NCBI RefSeq assembly: GCF_000275865.1
Contig: NZ_CM001555.1
Span: 742,827-806,826, forward strand
Origin: Methanofollis liminatans DSM 4140
GTDB taxonomy: Archaea > Halobacteriota > Methanomicrobia > Methanomicrobiales > Methanofollaceae
DNA: 64,000 bases
Direction of reading: 5' to 3'
The notes beneath the pieces were generated by a model, which had not been told where the DNA came from, made no database searches, and saw only the letters and a program-made list of their open reading frames with translations. Below are positions 9,203 to 16,899 of the stretch, in pieces. Each line of letters opens with the position of its first letter. Position 1 is the first letter of the stretch. Both the position numbers and the translations under genes were made by a program.

Positions 9203-10752
9203 ACGATAATTCTCCTGAGCGTTGGGGGCAGGTAGGACACAAAGAGTTCTCGTTCAAATCCACTGAGGCCGAGTTCCCAGACTGCCACAAGGTAGACCAG
9301 GGTGATGGCCGCACCAACAACGGTGAGCGTAACCTGGGCAGGAAGCTGGAGGACCGCACCCAAGGTTGCTGCCGCGATCCCAATGAGGACGGTCGCCACG
9401 ATCCCAGGGAGCATCGACCGAGTGAAGGTGTGGGTTCCAACCCCGAGCACCTTCGTCGCATACCAGGGGGTGAAGAGGGCGTTCTTCAGGGTGAGAACGA
9501 TCGCCCCCGCGGCTGCAACTCCGTAGTAGCCCCAGCCGGTCAGGAGTGGGAGGGCGATCGCAAGGCCGAAGTTTGCGATGCCCATGAAAAACGTCACGAT
9601 CCCTGGTACCCGCACTCTGTTGTAGGCGATGTTGATGGTGAACAGAGGAGAGATTGAGAATGTGGTAATGCGTGGCCCAATAATGAGAATAACTAATGGA
9701 GCGAGGAAGGCGAGATCTGAACCGACCCAAAATTTTAGAATTTGGGGGGCAAGCCCACAGACCAAACCTAGTGGAATGGCCATGATAAGTCCTATCAACT
9801 TAATCGTACTCTTTGTGACTTTGATGAGAGTTTTCGTTTGTTTATTGGCGTAGTAACTAAGGATCGTAGGCGTCAGCACCCCCCCAATTGTCCCTGATAT
9901 TGCTTGGAGCAGTACCGACAATTGTAGAGCAATTGCGTACTCCCCAGCTGATGTCGCCCCGAAGAGGAGGTTTACGACAATGAGGTCAATCTGGAGGAAG
10001 AGGAGAACACCGATCTGGTTGACAACAGACCACCATCCCATCCCACAGAGATCTTTCACCTTGCTACGGTCGAAGGAGTGGATTGAAACCCGCAAGTAAG
10101 GACAGACCTGTTGGGCAAGGGCAATCGAGACTCCTGAAGCCACGACAGCCCCTGCCAGGTATGCCCCTCCGATAAGGCCGAGGTCAGGACCGAGAAGGGT
10201 GAAGAGGAGGACGATCAGCCCGGTTTGAATTACGATATTTGTGATGTTAACGAGGTTTTGGAGGTCAAGCCGGTTGTAGGCGAATAATTGGACCGTGAAG
10301 TTTCCGCTCCAGGAGCGGATCATAAAGGCGGCAGAAACCCCGAGGAAGAGGAGGACTGCGCCGCTCTCCTGCCCTTCAGGTATACTGAAGATTGCCGGGA
10401 TAAAATACGCGACCGTGAGGATGATCGGAGCCATCAGGAGGATGACCGCAGAGAGCCCGAAGAAGGCGGTGTTGAAGGTTCGGTTTGCGGCTGCATAGTC
10501 CTCTCGCTGGAGGTCGACGGTGAGGAATCGGGAGACGGAGGTGTTAAGGGACTGGACGACGATCGCAACGTAGCCAGTGATCGAGGTCGCCAGCGGGATG
10601 AGGCCGTAGGCAGCGACCCCGAGGGTGTCGATGAAGTAGGGAACCAGGAGGACGCCGATGACGACGTTCACCAGGAAGTAGGCGATGTTTGCCGCGAGGT
10701 TGCGGGGGAGTTGCGCCGCAAAATGTTGATTGGTATTGGTTTCTGTCTGCAC
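9199..10752 (-). CDS. MOP-superfamily polysaccharide flippase
   Basis: 517 aa with about 12-14 hydrophobic segments spread over residues 18-500, starting NIAYFLVNVVIGVLLVPYFI as in Wzx/PST flippases. Predicted to flip lipid-linked glycan units across the membrane. Base composition is mosaic: the 3' (9200-9640) and 5' parts are GC-rich, while 9640-9900 is AT-rich, suggesting recombination inside the gene. It is translationally coupled to the FrhB-like gene. The promoter is presumably in 10753-10830 (TTTATTTAG), next to a truncated manC. Confidence 0.85.
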   Translation of the reverse strand: MQTETNTNQHFAAQLPRNLAANIAYFLVNVVIGVLLVPYFIDTLGVAAYGLIPLATSITGYVAIVVQSLNTSVSRFLTVDLQREDYAAANRTFNTAFFGLSAVILLMAPIILTVAYFIPAIFSIPEGQESGAVLLFLGVSAAFMIRSWSGNFTVQLFAYNRLDLQNLVNITNIVIQTGLIVLLFTLLGPDLGLIGGAYLAGAVVASGVSIALAQQVCPYLRVSIHSFDRSKVKDLCGMGWWSVVNQIGVLLFLQIDLIVVNLLFGATSAGEYAIALQLSVLLQAISGTIGGVLTPTILSYYANKQTKTLIKVTKSTIKLIGLIMAIPLGLVCGLAPQILKFWVGSDLAFLAPLVILIIGPRITTFSISPLFTINIAYNRVRVPGIVTFFMGIANFGLAIALPLLTGWGYYGVAAAGAIVLTLKNALFTPWYATKVLGVGTHTFTRSMLPGIVATVLIGIAAATLGAVLQLPAQVTLTVVGAAITLVYLVAVWELGLSGFERELFVSYLPPTLRRIIV

Positions 10753-10827
10753 GTTGGATCCTCGGGGGTGGGGAAGAGAATATTATTCTCAATGGATGAA
10801 TTACTAAATAAATAGAGTTTTATTCTT

Positions 10828-11025
10828 TTAATGTGTGTTTCCCCTATTATCCGATTTGTAAATCTTACTTCTGTTTTCAGAGCAGGAGAAGAGGAGCGCC
10901 CGCCGTACGGTACGCTGGAAGAGCGACTCTTTTCCGAGGAGGGGGATGAACTGCTTCGGGTAGCAGGTCCGGCTGAGGGGAAAGAGGCGGGTGCCCGAAC
11001 CGCCTGCAAGGATGATAGTCTTCAT
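10828..11025 (-). pseudogene. truncated mannose-1-phosphate guanylyltransferase start (manC remnant)
   Basis: The first 45 or so codons are a textbook ManC/CpsB N-terminus: MKTIILAGGSGTRLFPLSR with the nucleotide-binding GGSGTRL motif, then YPKQFIPLLGKESLFQRTVR. After ALLFS the match ends, followed by about 19 unrelated codons and a stop. Full-length enzymes are about 450 aa, so the catalytic body is missing. The remaining 5' end and its leader are repeated at 11933-12075, and the first codons also at about 19476. It is therefore a deletion or recombination remnant rather than a functional GDP-mannose synthase. Confidence 0.75.
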
Positions 11026-11150
11026 GGTGGGGGTACTCCGGATGAATGTGCGAAAACTCATATTTTATTTTGCGGCAATCGTTTAAGTGGATTTCTCTTT
11101 GTCGCTCCTGCCGATCTCCGGGAAGGGTGGTTATTTCCAGGCAACTCCGC
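11010..11150 (-). repeat. manC leader/promoter duplication, copy 1
   Basis: About 130 bp is nearly identical to 11933-12075. It covers the ATG of the manC remnant and its upstream region, with the shared segment AAAACTCATRTTTTATTTTGC and then GGATTTCTCTTTG. Read on the minus strand it contains the AT-rich promoter-like stretch GCAAAATAAAA about 40 nt before the ATG. Copy 1 drives the truncated manC. Confidence 0.75.
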
Positions 11151-11178
11151 AAGAGGTGGCTGTATCCGGGGTTTCTGG

Positions 11179-11877
11179 CTACGCAACAACCATTCTTTCA
11201 GGCTCGTTCAGGAACGAGAGATCCGCCGGCCCGGCGACCAGGTCATAGATCCCCCTCCCATGCCTGATCCCGAACTCCGGTACTTCCTGTGCCCGAATTT
11301 CCCGGATCTCCGGCACCGCACCATACCGCGCATTCCGCACCCACGCGCCCCCCTCCATCTCATAGTACGCCGCCCCCCTCCGCTCTTCGTACACCCCGTA
11401 CTCACTCGAAAACCGCGTCGAGACCAGGTTCGCCATCACCAGCACCTCCTTCCCCGGGTTGACCGTTACATGCCCATATCCTGGCGGGATAAATACGAAC
11501 TCTCCCGATCGCGCCGTGACCGCCACCACATCTGAAAGATCCTTTCTCTGCAGGAGATAGTGCGCCTCCCCGGCGAGCACCTGGTACACCTCCGGGTAGC
11601 CGACGCCGGCCGGGTTCTCCGGGTGGTAGTGCCCCTTCGTCTTGACGTACTCGCCGCCGATGACGGCCGGCGGGATGACGGTGAGGTCGAACCTGACGCC
11701 CTGCCCGCCGAGCCAGGCGCTGTCCTCCGGGGTGAGGGCGCAGTCGCGGTACATGAAATAGAGGGGGCCGTCGCAGGGGGCCGCGGGGTCGGCGAGCACG
11801 CACCTCATCTCGTCGGCGGTCCGCACCGCGGGGGCGGGGAGGGGGCCGGGCCAGAGGTCTGCCAGGGGGGTGGTCAT
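11179..11877 (-). CDS. pgiA: archaeal cupin-type glucose-6-phosphate isomerase
   Basis: 232 aa. It contains the cupin metal-binding motifs of archaeal PGI: TKGHYHPE (about 78-85), EVYQVLAGEAHYLLQ (about 94-108) and GYGHVTVN (about 132-139), giving His, His, Glu and His ligands. It interconverts glucose-6-phosphate and fructose-6-phosphate, feeding gluconeogenesis and nucleotide-sugar supply. The chosen ATG begins MTTPLADLW. The open frame continues upstream, but that part is repeat DNA and is not protein-like. Its start overlaps the stop of a 24-codon frame that begins with a manC-like start (MKTII, 11949), so the gene may be expressed from the duplicated manC promoter. Confidence 0.88.
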   Translation of the reverse strand: MTTPLADLWPGPLPAPAVRTADEMRCVLADPAAPCDGPLYFMYRDCALTPEDSAWLGGQGVRFDLTVIPPAVIGGEYVKTKGHYHPENPAGVGYPEVYQVLAGEAHYLLQRKDLSDVVAVTARSGEFVFIPPGYGHVTVNPGKEVLVMANLVSTRFSSEYGVYEERRGAAYYEMEGGAWVRNARYGAVPEIREIRAQEVPEFGIRHGRGIYDLVAGPADLSFLNEPERMVVA

Positions 11878-11932
11878 GGGCCTGCCCTCGCTGATCGGTC
11901 TTCCCGGTGGTGTGGTGCTGAACCGCCTGCAC

Positions 11933-12075
11933 GGATGATCGTCTTCATGGTGGGGGTGCTCCGGATGAATGTGCGAAAACTCATGTTTTATTTTGCGGCA
12001 ATGGTTTAAGTGGATTTCTCTTTGCCCCTCCTGCCGATCTCCATGAAGGATAGTTATTTCCGGGCACACCCGCTG
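11933..12075 (-). repeat. manC leader/promoter duplication, copy 2
   Basis: Second copy of the 11010-11150 leader. Here the manC-type start (ATG at 11949) runs only 24 codons before ending inside the start of pgiA in ATGA overlap. The duplication therefore places an intact manC-type promoter directly upstream of pgiA. A similar first-codon fragment recurs at 19400-19480. Confidence 0.7.
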
Positions 12076-12102
12076 AAAAAGCCCTGAATCTCTGGTACCT
12101 CT

Positions 12103-12410
12103 GGAATGGGGCGCATGGCCTCTCTCCAGGGGACCCCCCTCCACCACCGACAAAATACGGCCGTATCGTCCCCGGATCCGGGGATCGCCCGGCCAATCCC
12201 TGCCCATGCCGCCGAGATCCGGAGATCCGGCCCCTGCGGGCGGCATCGGAGAAACACGGGAAATTCCGCCCCCTCTCCTGGCCCCCTGGCGGGCTGTATG
12301 ATTAGCAGTAATGAAATGCCCTTCACACCCCCGCATACGGCCGGGGATGGAGCCGGACTCCGGGCGGAAATTGGTTTGATTCTTGGTCTGATTGGAAATT
12401 AATGCGTTTT
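12103..12410. repeat. dispersed structured repeat, copy A
   Basis: GC-rich repeat of about 200-300 bp, related to 13205-13480, 14262-14520 and 23108-23480. The core begins AAAATACGGCCGTATCGTC and includes the palindrome CCCCGGATCCGGGG (12170-12183), a second stem ATGCCGCC/GGCGGCAT, and ends near CATACGGCCGGGGATGG. Copies A and D share a longer right flank reaching the 3' end of a PIN-toxin gene. No terminal inverted repeats or target duplications were recognised. Reading frames through it differ between copies, so it is not coding. Confidence 0.75.
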
Positions 12411-12442
12411 TTATGGTGTTCTCCTGGTTCGATGAGGACGAT

Positions 12443-12940
12443 TCACTCTTCCCCTGTCACTGTGAGAATGCGCCTGTACAGCGCATCATGGATCCAGAAT
12501 CCCCCCTCTCCTCGCAGCCGGTCCATCTCCTCGCGCATCGAAACAACCTGGCCTTCAGCCTTCGCCTGCAACAAAAGGCCGATAATCCCGGTGACCGGGA
12601 GATCGTAGAGTCCGGCGATACGGCGGGCTTCGGTCTCGTCGAGAAGGAGAATATCCGGCTTCAACTCTACGGCCAGGGCAATACTTTCCGCCTCGCCCGG
12701 GTGCAGGTCCTGTTCGAGCAGGTGCACCAGAGCGGTATTCCCGGGCTCGACCACCGAGAGCCAGCCCTCCTCGCGGGCCCTCCTGACCTCGCCTGTCCCC
12801 GGGCGGTTGCCGCCCTCTTCTACGACCTCGCGCCAGACAGCAGGCGGAATACACACTGATGAAAACTGTTGGAGCAGGTGTAAGCGACCAATCGCTGAGA
12901 GGTGGATGAGTGGGGAGGAGTTACTGACCGCCCGCGGCAT
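12443..12940 (-). CDS. DUF3368-type PIN-domain toxin
   Basis: 165 aa, starting MPRAVSNSSPLIHLSAIG. DUF3368 PIN-like proteins begin with this V-x-N-x-S-P-L-I segment, followed by an acidic GEAESIALA helix (about 101-109) and ILLLDETEARR (about 115-125), which here supply acidic nuclease residues. Predicted RNase toxin of a VapBC-like pair. Its start overlaps the 3' end of the UPF0175 antitoxin gene by 20 bp. It is the only complete copy of this toxin in the window; two further copies are decayed. Confidence 0.75.
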   Translation of the reverse strand: MPRAVSNSSPLIHLSAIGRLHLLQQFSSVCIPPAVWREVVEEGGNRPGTGEVRRAREEGWLSVVEPGNTALVHLLEQDLHPGEAESIALAVELKPDILLLDETEARRIAGLYDLPVTGIIGLLLQAKAEGQVVSMREEMDRLRGEGGFWIHDALYRRILTVTGEE

Positions 12941-13181
12941 AAGCAATGTCCTGATCGAGGTCCTCGTCGGCATAGTGCCGCGGGATCTTCCGTGCGCCAA
13001 GCAATATCTCCCACTCCCACCGTTTCACCCCTGCAAGAGTACATGCCTTCCCCGACGAAAGAATGCCGCGCTGGTAGAGTGCCAGGGCAAGCTCCTGCTG
13101 CAGTGCAGCCTGGATGGCATCGGGAGGGAGACGGAGCGCCCGGACGATATCGTGAGGCACCATGATCGTGACGTCTGACAT
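12921..13181 (-). CDS. UPF0175-family antitoxin, copy 1
   Basis: 86 aa, opening MSDVTIMVPHDIVRALRLPP and containing LALALYQRGILSSGKACTLAG with a predicted helix-turn-helix in the middle, typical of UPF0175 antitoxins paired with DUF3368 PIN toxins. On the minus strand a ribosome site AGGTGA lies 7 nt before the ATG, and a TATA-like CTATTATATGATC lies about 35-47 nt before it. It likely represses its own operon. Near-identical copies lie at 20398-20658 and 22860-23105. Confidence 0.8.
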   Translation of the reverse strand: MSDVTIMVPHDIVRALRLPPDAIQAALQQELALALYQRGILSSGKACTLAGVKRWEWEILLGARKIPRHYADEDLDQDIAYAAGGQ

Positions 13182-13204
13182 ACTGCTTCACCTGATAAAT
13201 AGGG

Positions 13205-13480
13205 ATGGGACGGAGATCATATAATAGTGGTGCTGATGCTGATGCCCCTCTCTGGTGAGGGGGAGAGAGTGGGTTGAATACGCCCGTATCGCCCCCGGAT
13301 CCGGGGTTCGCCCGGCAAATCCCTGCCCATACCGTCGAGATCCCCCGATCCCGGCCCGGCAGGCGGCATTGGAGAAAACCCCGAAATGCCGCCGCCTCTC
13401 CTGCCCCCCTGGTGGCCCGTATGATTGCTAGTAATGAACGCCCCTTCAACCCCCCGCATGCGGCCAGGGAGAGGGAGGGA
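13205..13480. repeat. dispersed structured repeat, copy B
   Basis: Copy of the GC-rich repeat upstream of the UPF0175 operon. It begins with a flank shared with copies D and E (AATAGTGGTGCTGATGCTGATG, then CCCTCTCTGGTGAGGGGG). The core holds the palindrome CCCCGGATCCGGGG at 13293-13306. The second stem is weaker than in copy A. It lies between the divergent antitoxin gene and the MntA/HepT pair. Confidence 0.75.
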
Positions 13481-13615
13481 ATCCGGGTGGAAATCGGCAT
13501 AAATCTGGCGAAAAATCTAAAATTGCACGTTTAAATTCGTTGTTGTAGACCGAGGGCGCAGGGCCGGCCGCGGGAGGAAACCCTTATCCTGATCAGTGCG
13601 TACCAGAGGTATAGC

Positions 13616-13918
13616 ATGCTGACGGCGGAGGGCATCATCGGTGCGCTGGCAGATCACCGGGCGCGGATCAGGAGCCTCGGCGTCCGGCGGATCGGGATCT
13701 TCGGGTCCTTCGTTCGGGGCGAAGCACGCGAAGACAGCGATATCGATATCCTGATCGAGTTCGAAGAGGGGAGACGCTCCTTTGACACCTATATGGATCT
13801 CAAGTTTTTTCTCGAAGACCTCTTCGGGAGGAGCGTCGACCTCGTCGACCGGGACACCTTAAAACCGGGTCTTGCACCCCACATCCTCCGGAGCGTCAGG
13901 TATGTCCAGGGAATATAA
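13616..13918 (+). CDS. MntA-type nucleotidyltransferase antitoxin
   Basis: 100 aa. The minimal nucleotidyltransferase motif [19 protein letters not shown] (about 27-45) has the Gly-Ser and Asp-x-Asp needed for metal and NTP binding. In the characterised MntA-HepT system this component AMPylates and silences the HEPN RNase toxin. An AGAGGT site precedes the ATG. The 3' end overlaps the HEPN gene by 17 bp. Intact pair. Confidence 0.85.
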   Translation: MLTAEGIIGALADHRARIRSLGVRRIGIFGSFVRGEAREDSDIDILIEFEEGRRSFDTYMDLKFFLEDLFGRSVDLVDRDTLKPGLAPHILRSVRYVQGI

Positions 13919-14240
13919 TCTCTATCTAAGAGACATTCTTGAGGCGATCGAGAGGATTCAGCGATATACCCGGGGAATGGACTACGAGGCGTTCATAAAG
14001 AACGATCTTGTGCAGGATGGGGTGATCCGGAACCTCATGGTGATCGGCGAGGCCGTCAAACTCATTCCCGAACCGCTCACGTCCGGGCATCCCGGTGTTC
14101 CCTGGAGAAAGATTGCAGGCATGCGGGACATTCTCATTCACGCCTACTTCGGGGTGCATGATGAGATCGTGTGGGATGTCGTCCTGAACAAAATTCCTGA
14201 TCTGCAGGCTGCGGTCAGGGAGATGCTTGATCTCGCCTGA
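13902..14240 (+). CDS. HepT-like HEPN toxin (DUF86)
   Basis: 112 aa, all helical in appearance. The HEPN RNase motif R-x4-H is present as RDILIHAY (Arg75-His80), with the preceding [10 protein letters not shown] block typical of DUF86. Start chosen as MSREYN in overlap with the nucleotidyltransferase. Forms an apparently complete MntA-HepT module with 13616-13918. Confidence 0.85.
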   Translation: MSREYNLYLRDILEAIERIQRYTRGMDYEAFIKNDLVQDGVIRNLMVIGEAVKLIPEPLTSGHPGVPWRKIAGMRDILIHAYFGVHDEIVWDVVLNKIPDLQAAVREMLDLA

Positions 14241-14261
14241 TGATTTTTCCCGCTTCAGAAT

Positions 14262-14520
14262 GGCGAGGGCGATGGGGAACACTCCATTGGCCCCCCTTCA
14301 CCATAGACAAAATACGCCCGTATCGTCCCTGGATCAGGGGATCGCCCGGCCAATCCCCGCCCATACCGGCGGGATCCCCCGATTCCGGCCCGGCAGGCGG
14401 CGTTCGAGAAACCCACGAAATACCGGGCGCTCTCCTGCGCCCCTGGCGGCCCGTATGATTGCCAGTAATGAAACGCCCTTCAAACCCCCGCATGCGGCCG
14501 GGGAGGGGGAGGCATTCTGG
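14262..14520. repeat. dispersed structured repeat, copy C
   Basis: Fourth-most similar copy of the repeat. At the first hairpin the sequence differs from copies A and B but pairing is kept: CCCTG (14327-14331), loop GAT, CAGGG (14335-14339). The left flank (CCATAGACAAAATACGCCCG) is shared with copy A. The remaining DNA to 14688 shows no gene. Confidence 0.7.
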
Positions 14521-14688
14521 CCGAAAAACGGCTAAATTCAGGTCATTATCGGGAAATGGCCGTGTTATATTCGTGGGCCGGCAGGCGCCGATCCGTGCAG
14601 CCGTGAGATGATCTCTCCATCAGGAATGCCGAACGCGCCTTTGAAATCAGTTCGAAAGAGCAGGATTCCCACCTCGGCCGCGTGATCC

Positions 14689-15119
14689 TCACGTTTGAAC
14701 AACCGTCCTGATCTGATCGAGCATAACCCCTGCCGATCTCACCACGTCCCGGGCATCGCTTTCTGAGTACACGCACCCATAATCCGCGCCCTCACGCGTG
14801 CGCATCGCAAAGGTGAAATCTTCAAGTATGGATGGGGGCAGAATTTTTTCATCGATATAAAGCGCTTCGACGGCATACCGAAGACAGGTGTGGCTCTTTT
14901 CGCGCTTAACCCCTGGCAAAGACCAGCGCACGAAGGGCATGGAACGGTGCATAGTAGCCCTGGATGATCGCCCACTTCATATTCGCCTCCGCAAGAGAGT
15001 GGTGCGAGAGCATCGAAATCATCTCCTGCCTCCTGCAGTTCTTTTGCAACCAGCGCCTCATCGACCGGTATGCGCACGATCTTCCCCCGCTTCAGGCACT
15101 GCTCAAACTGATACTTCAT
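14689..15119 (-). pseudogene. frameshifted HEPN-domain gene
   Basis: Three protein-like segments in two reading frames reconstruct one HEPN protein. The first starts MKYQFEQCLKRGKI and runs to about DDFDALA (near 15005). The second continues as HSLAEANMKWAIIQGYYA up to ALRALVFARG. The third resumes as KREKSHTCLRYAVEALY to VVQT. Breaks lie near 14998-15006 and 14905-14915; the second falls just before the His-containing part of the presumed R-x(n)-H site. The start overlaps the upstream nucleotidyltransferase stop by 17 bp, as in intact pairs. The toxin half is therefore dead unless two frameshifts are bypassed. Confidence 0.75.
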
Positions 15120-15660
15120 CGTGCTCCTCGATCAACACCGTTCCTCCGAGAATACGCTCATACAGGGCTTGATCTCGTGCTTTCAACGAACGGAATTCGC
15201 CAGGCGTGAGGATGATCGGCGAGATCTCGCGGTCGAGAACGGCCTGAACCGCTGCAACGCTCTCCACCACGCCTGACATATCCACCGTCTCGATAAAGAG
15301 ATCGATATCGCTCTCATCGGTGTCTTCGCCGGTTGCCGCGCTCCCGAAAAGTATCGCCCTCTTCGCATCTCTCCGCAACCGGAGGATCAGCGGGTTTATT
15401 TCAATGAGCGTGGCACAGATCTTCATCTCCCGCAGGAGCGGACTCTCCATCGCTGCCCGGTACACCACAAGACGTCCTCTCTCCTCGCGGTGGAGGAGAC
15501 CGGCCTCTGAAAGACGTGCAAGCGTTTCACTGACCGTTCCCAGCCCCAGATCCAGGGCCCGGGCGATCTCACGAACATAAAATCCTTCATGATAATTCCT
15601 TCCCAGAAATCGGAGAAGCAAAAACGAAGTTCTGGAGATGATGTTCGTGTCACTGAACAT
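15103..15660 (-). CDS. winged-helix nucleotidyltransferase (HEPN partner)
   Basis: 185 aa. The N-terminal winged helix (about 12-75; FYVREIARALDLGLGTVSET as recognition part) is fused to a nucleotidyltransferase with LFGSAATGEDTDESDIDLFI (about 102-121) carrying Gly-Ser and Asp-x-Asp. It resembles MNT antitoxins that also bind DNA, so it is a likely autoregulator. A cluster of GAACAT/GTTCG palindromes overlaps the start. Its HEPN partner downstream is frameshifted, yet this frame is fully open. Confidence 0.82.
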   Translation of the reverse strand: MFSDTNIISRTSFLLLRFLGRNYHEGFYVREIARALDLGLGTVSETLARLSEAGLLHREERGRLVVYRAAMESPLLREMKICATLIEINPLILRLRRDAKRAILFGSAATGEDTDESDIDLFIETVDMSGVVESVAAVQAVLDREISPIILTPGEFRSLKARDQALYERILGGTVLIEEHDEVSV

Positions 15661-15678
15661 ATGTTCGTATATGCGAAC
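15641..15678 (-). promoter_or_regulatory. palindromic operator cluster over the nucleotidyltransferase start
   Basis: Three overlapping inverted repeats: ATGTTC (15641-15646) with GAACAT (15655-15660); the perfect 12-bp palindrome GAACATATGTTC (15655-15666); and GTTCG (15663-15667) with CGAAC (15674-15678). They straddle the start codon of the winged-helix protein, which is the natural candidate to bind them. Confidence 0.6.
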
Positions 15679-15688
15679 GTATTCTCTG

Positions 15689-15886
15689 TCAACCTGTCGG
15701 TCTGGATATATGTTGATCGGGGGTTTGGATTTGCTTTTTCATCTCCTTGAGCGTGATGGCCGGTTCGTTTCGTCGCTCTGCCGCCACAACTAGATCATGG
15801 AGGTCCTCCTCCTCGTGGAGGGGAAGAATCACTGCAACGCCCTCTCCATGCTCATCGGTGATAGAGTGCTCTTTTAACGCGCTCAA
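15689..15886 (-). CDS. possible small antitoxin-like protein
   Basis: 65 aa with a TTG start. The segment VAVILPLHEEEDLHDLVVAAERRNEPAI resembles the C-terminal portion of Phd/YefM-like or related archaeal antitoxins (the P-L-H-E-x-E-D-L and A-E-R-R-x-E-P pattern). No toxin partner is adjacent. The open frame continues upstream of the TTG without a better start, so it may be the tail of a longer decayed gene. Confidence 0.35.
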   Translation of the reverse strand: MSALKEHSITDEHGEGVAVILPLHEEEDLHDLVVAAERRNEPAITLKEMKKQIQTPDQHISRPTG

Positions 15887-16235
15887 TTCGTTCTGCCCCC
15901 TGTATACTCCATGGAGGGTGTGTCATATATAATTCATCTCATTCTGCAGGGTTTCATCAGCAGAATCGAAGATCCTGAACTGGATGCACCGTCCAGAAAG
16001 ACCTGTGAACCGTACCCTGTTCGTTCCGACAATGATCTCCCCGGCACGCTCCTGCACCCTCTGCCGGTGCTCGCATTGCACACCCATCCAGGAGGTACGG
16101 GATTATTATCCTCTGACATGTGCCGGGCAACGAGGTATTTACGTGAAAAACAGGCAAAAACCCCGGCCACTTCCTGCACCTCCCGTCATATTTATTGGTG
16201 GCATACATCCTATGCACTACAAGGAGGCACCGGTC
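15887..16235. other. spacer without a recognisable gene
   Basis: About 350 bp. Short frames exist on the minus strand, but none has a ribosome site or a recognisable motif. Near its right end CGTCATATTTATTGG (16190-16204) is a TATA-like element suitably placed for the HicB-like gene at 16236. Confidence 0.4.
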
Positions 16236-16460
16236 ATGCTGGTTACATTTGATAGCTATTTTGACGGTGCGTTCTGGTGTGCCCGCGGCATGGGTGTGGA
16301 CATCTTCACGCAGGGCACGACGCTTGACGAACTCATGCATAATGTCAAAGATGCCGTAGAACTCCACTTTGAAGAAACTATCGATGCAGGAGAGCAGATC
16401 ACGGTTGTATCCCTGACAGAACTTCAGGTCGGTTCAATTGCCAGAATCTCCGGTTGTTAG
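16236..16460 (+). CDS. HicB-like protein, copy 1 (no HicA partner)
   Basis: 74 aa. Fold elements of HicB-type antitoxins are visible: an N-terminal strand MLVTFDSYFDGAFWCARG, then GVDIFTQGTTLDELMHNVKDA with the strand-helix typical of the family. AAGGAGGC lies 7 nt before the chosen ATG. No HicA is adjacent on either side. A nearly identical duplicate at 21171-21375 carries a one-base insertion. Confidence 0.7.
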   Translation: MLVTFDSYFDGAFWCARGMGVDIFTQGTTLDELMHNVKDAVELHFEETIDAGEQITVVSLTELQVGSIARISGC

Positions 16461-16656
16461 TGGATCTCTTCTGGTGAAGGTGCTCGGCTCGCCTGGATAT
16501 ACCGTTCTGCGGCAGCCATGTTCAAAAATCCCTGCACCAACATGCTCCTTTGTCTTGTGGGGGCGGAGCGGGAAGACCCGGGTGAGGGGATGAACGCTCT
16601 GCTGTCCCTCTCCCACAATTCCGGCCTGACAAAGGCAGAACGCTCATGGGGCGCCA

Positions 16657-16899
16657 TCACGCCGAACCGGTACCGTCCACTACTCCCGTTCGGCGTTGCC
16701 TCGCCAGAGCCCGGTGCAGATCGAGGTACCGGGCACGGGAGAGGGCATAATTTCCGGCATTCTCCAGGAACGAATCGATCAGGTCGGCCTGCTCGCGGCT
16801 CCACACTTCATTCGGGGCCTCTCTGACCCATAGGGCCTGCTTCCGCACAAAGGCGAGCCTCTCCTGCCGGTTACGCTCGCGGTCAAACTTTAATTCCAT
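16657..16899 (-). CDS. small protein downstream of nucleotidyltransferase-like gene
   Basis: 80 aa, rich in Arg and Glu (MELKFDRERNRQERLAFVRK, then EQADLIDSFLENA). Not recognised. Its start overlaps the previous gene by 17 bp, the coupling style typical of two-component TA or regulator/effector pairs. It is the third gene of a minus-strand unit 17746-16657 (HicB-like, nucleotidyltransferase-like, this). The helical, charged sequence would suit a partner-binding protein. Confidence 0.55.
   Translation of the reverse strand: MELKFDRERNRQERLAFVRKQALWVREAPNEVWSREQADLIDSFLENAGNYALSRARYLDLHRALARQRRTGVVDGTGSA

Noticed and set aside
11878-12336. N-terminal extension of pgiA by about 150 codons
   Set aside because: The extension covers the duplicated manC leader and repeat copy A and is not protein-like; the cupin isomerase is complete from MTTPLADL.
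15923-16179. Short minus-strand frames before the HicB-like gene
   Set aside because: Segments look mildly protein-like but lie in different frames with no ribosome site or family motif.
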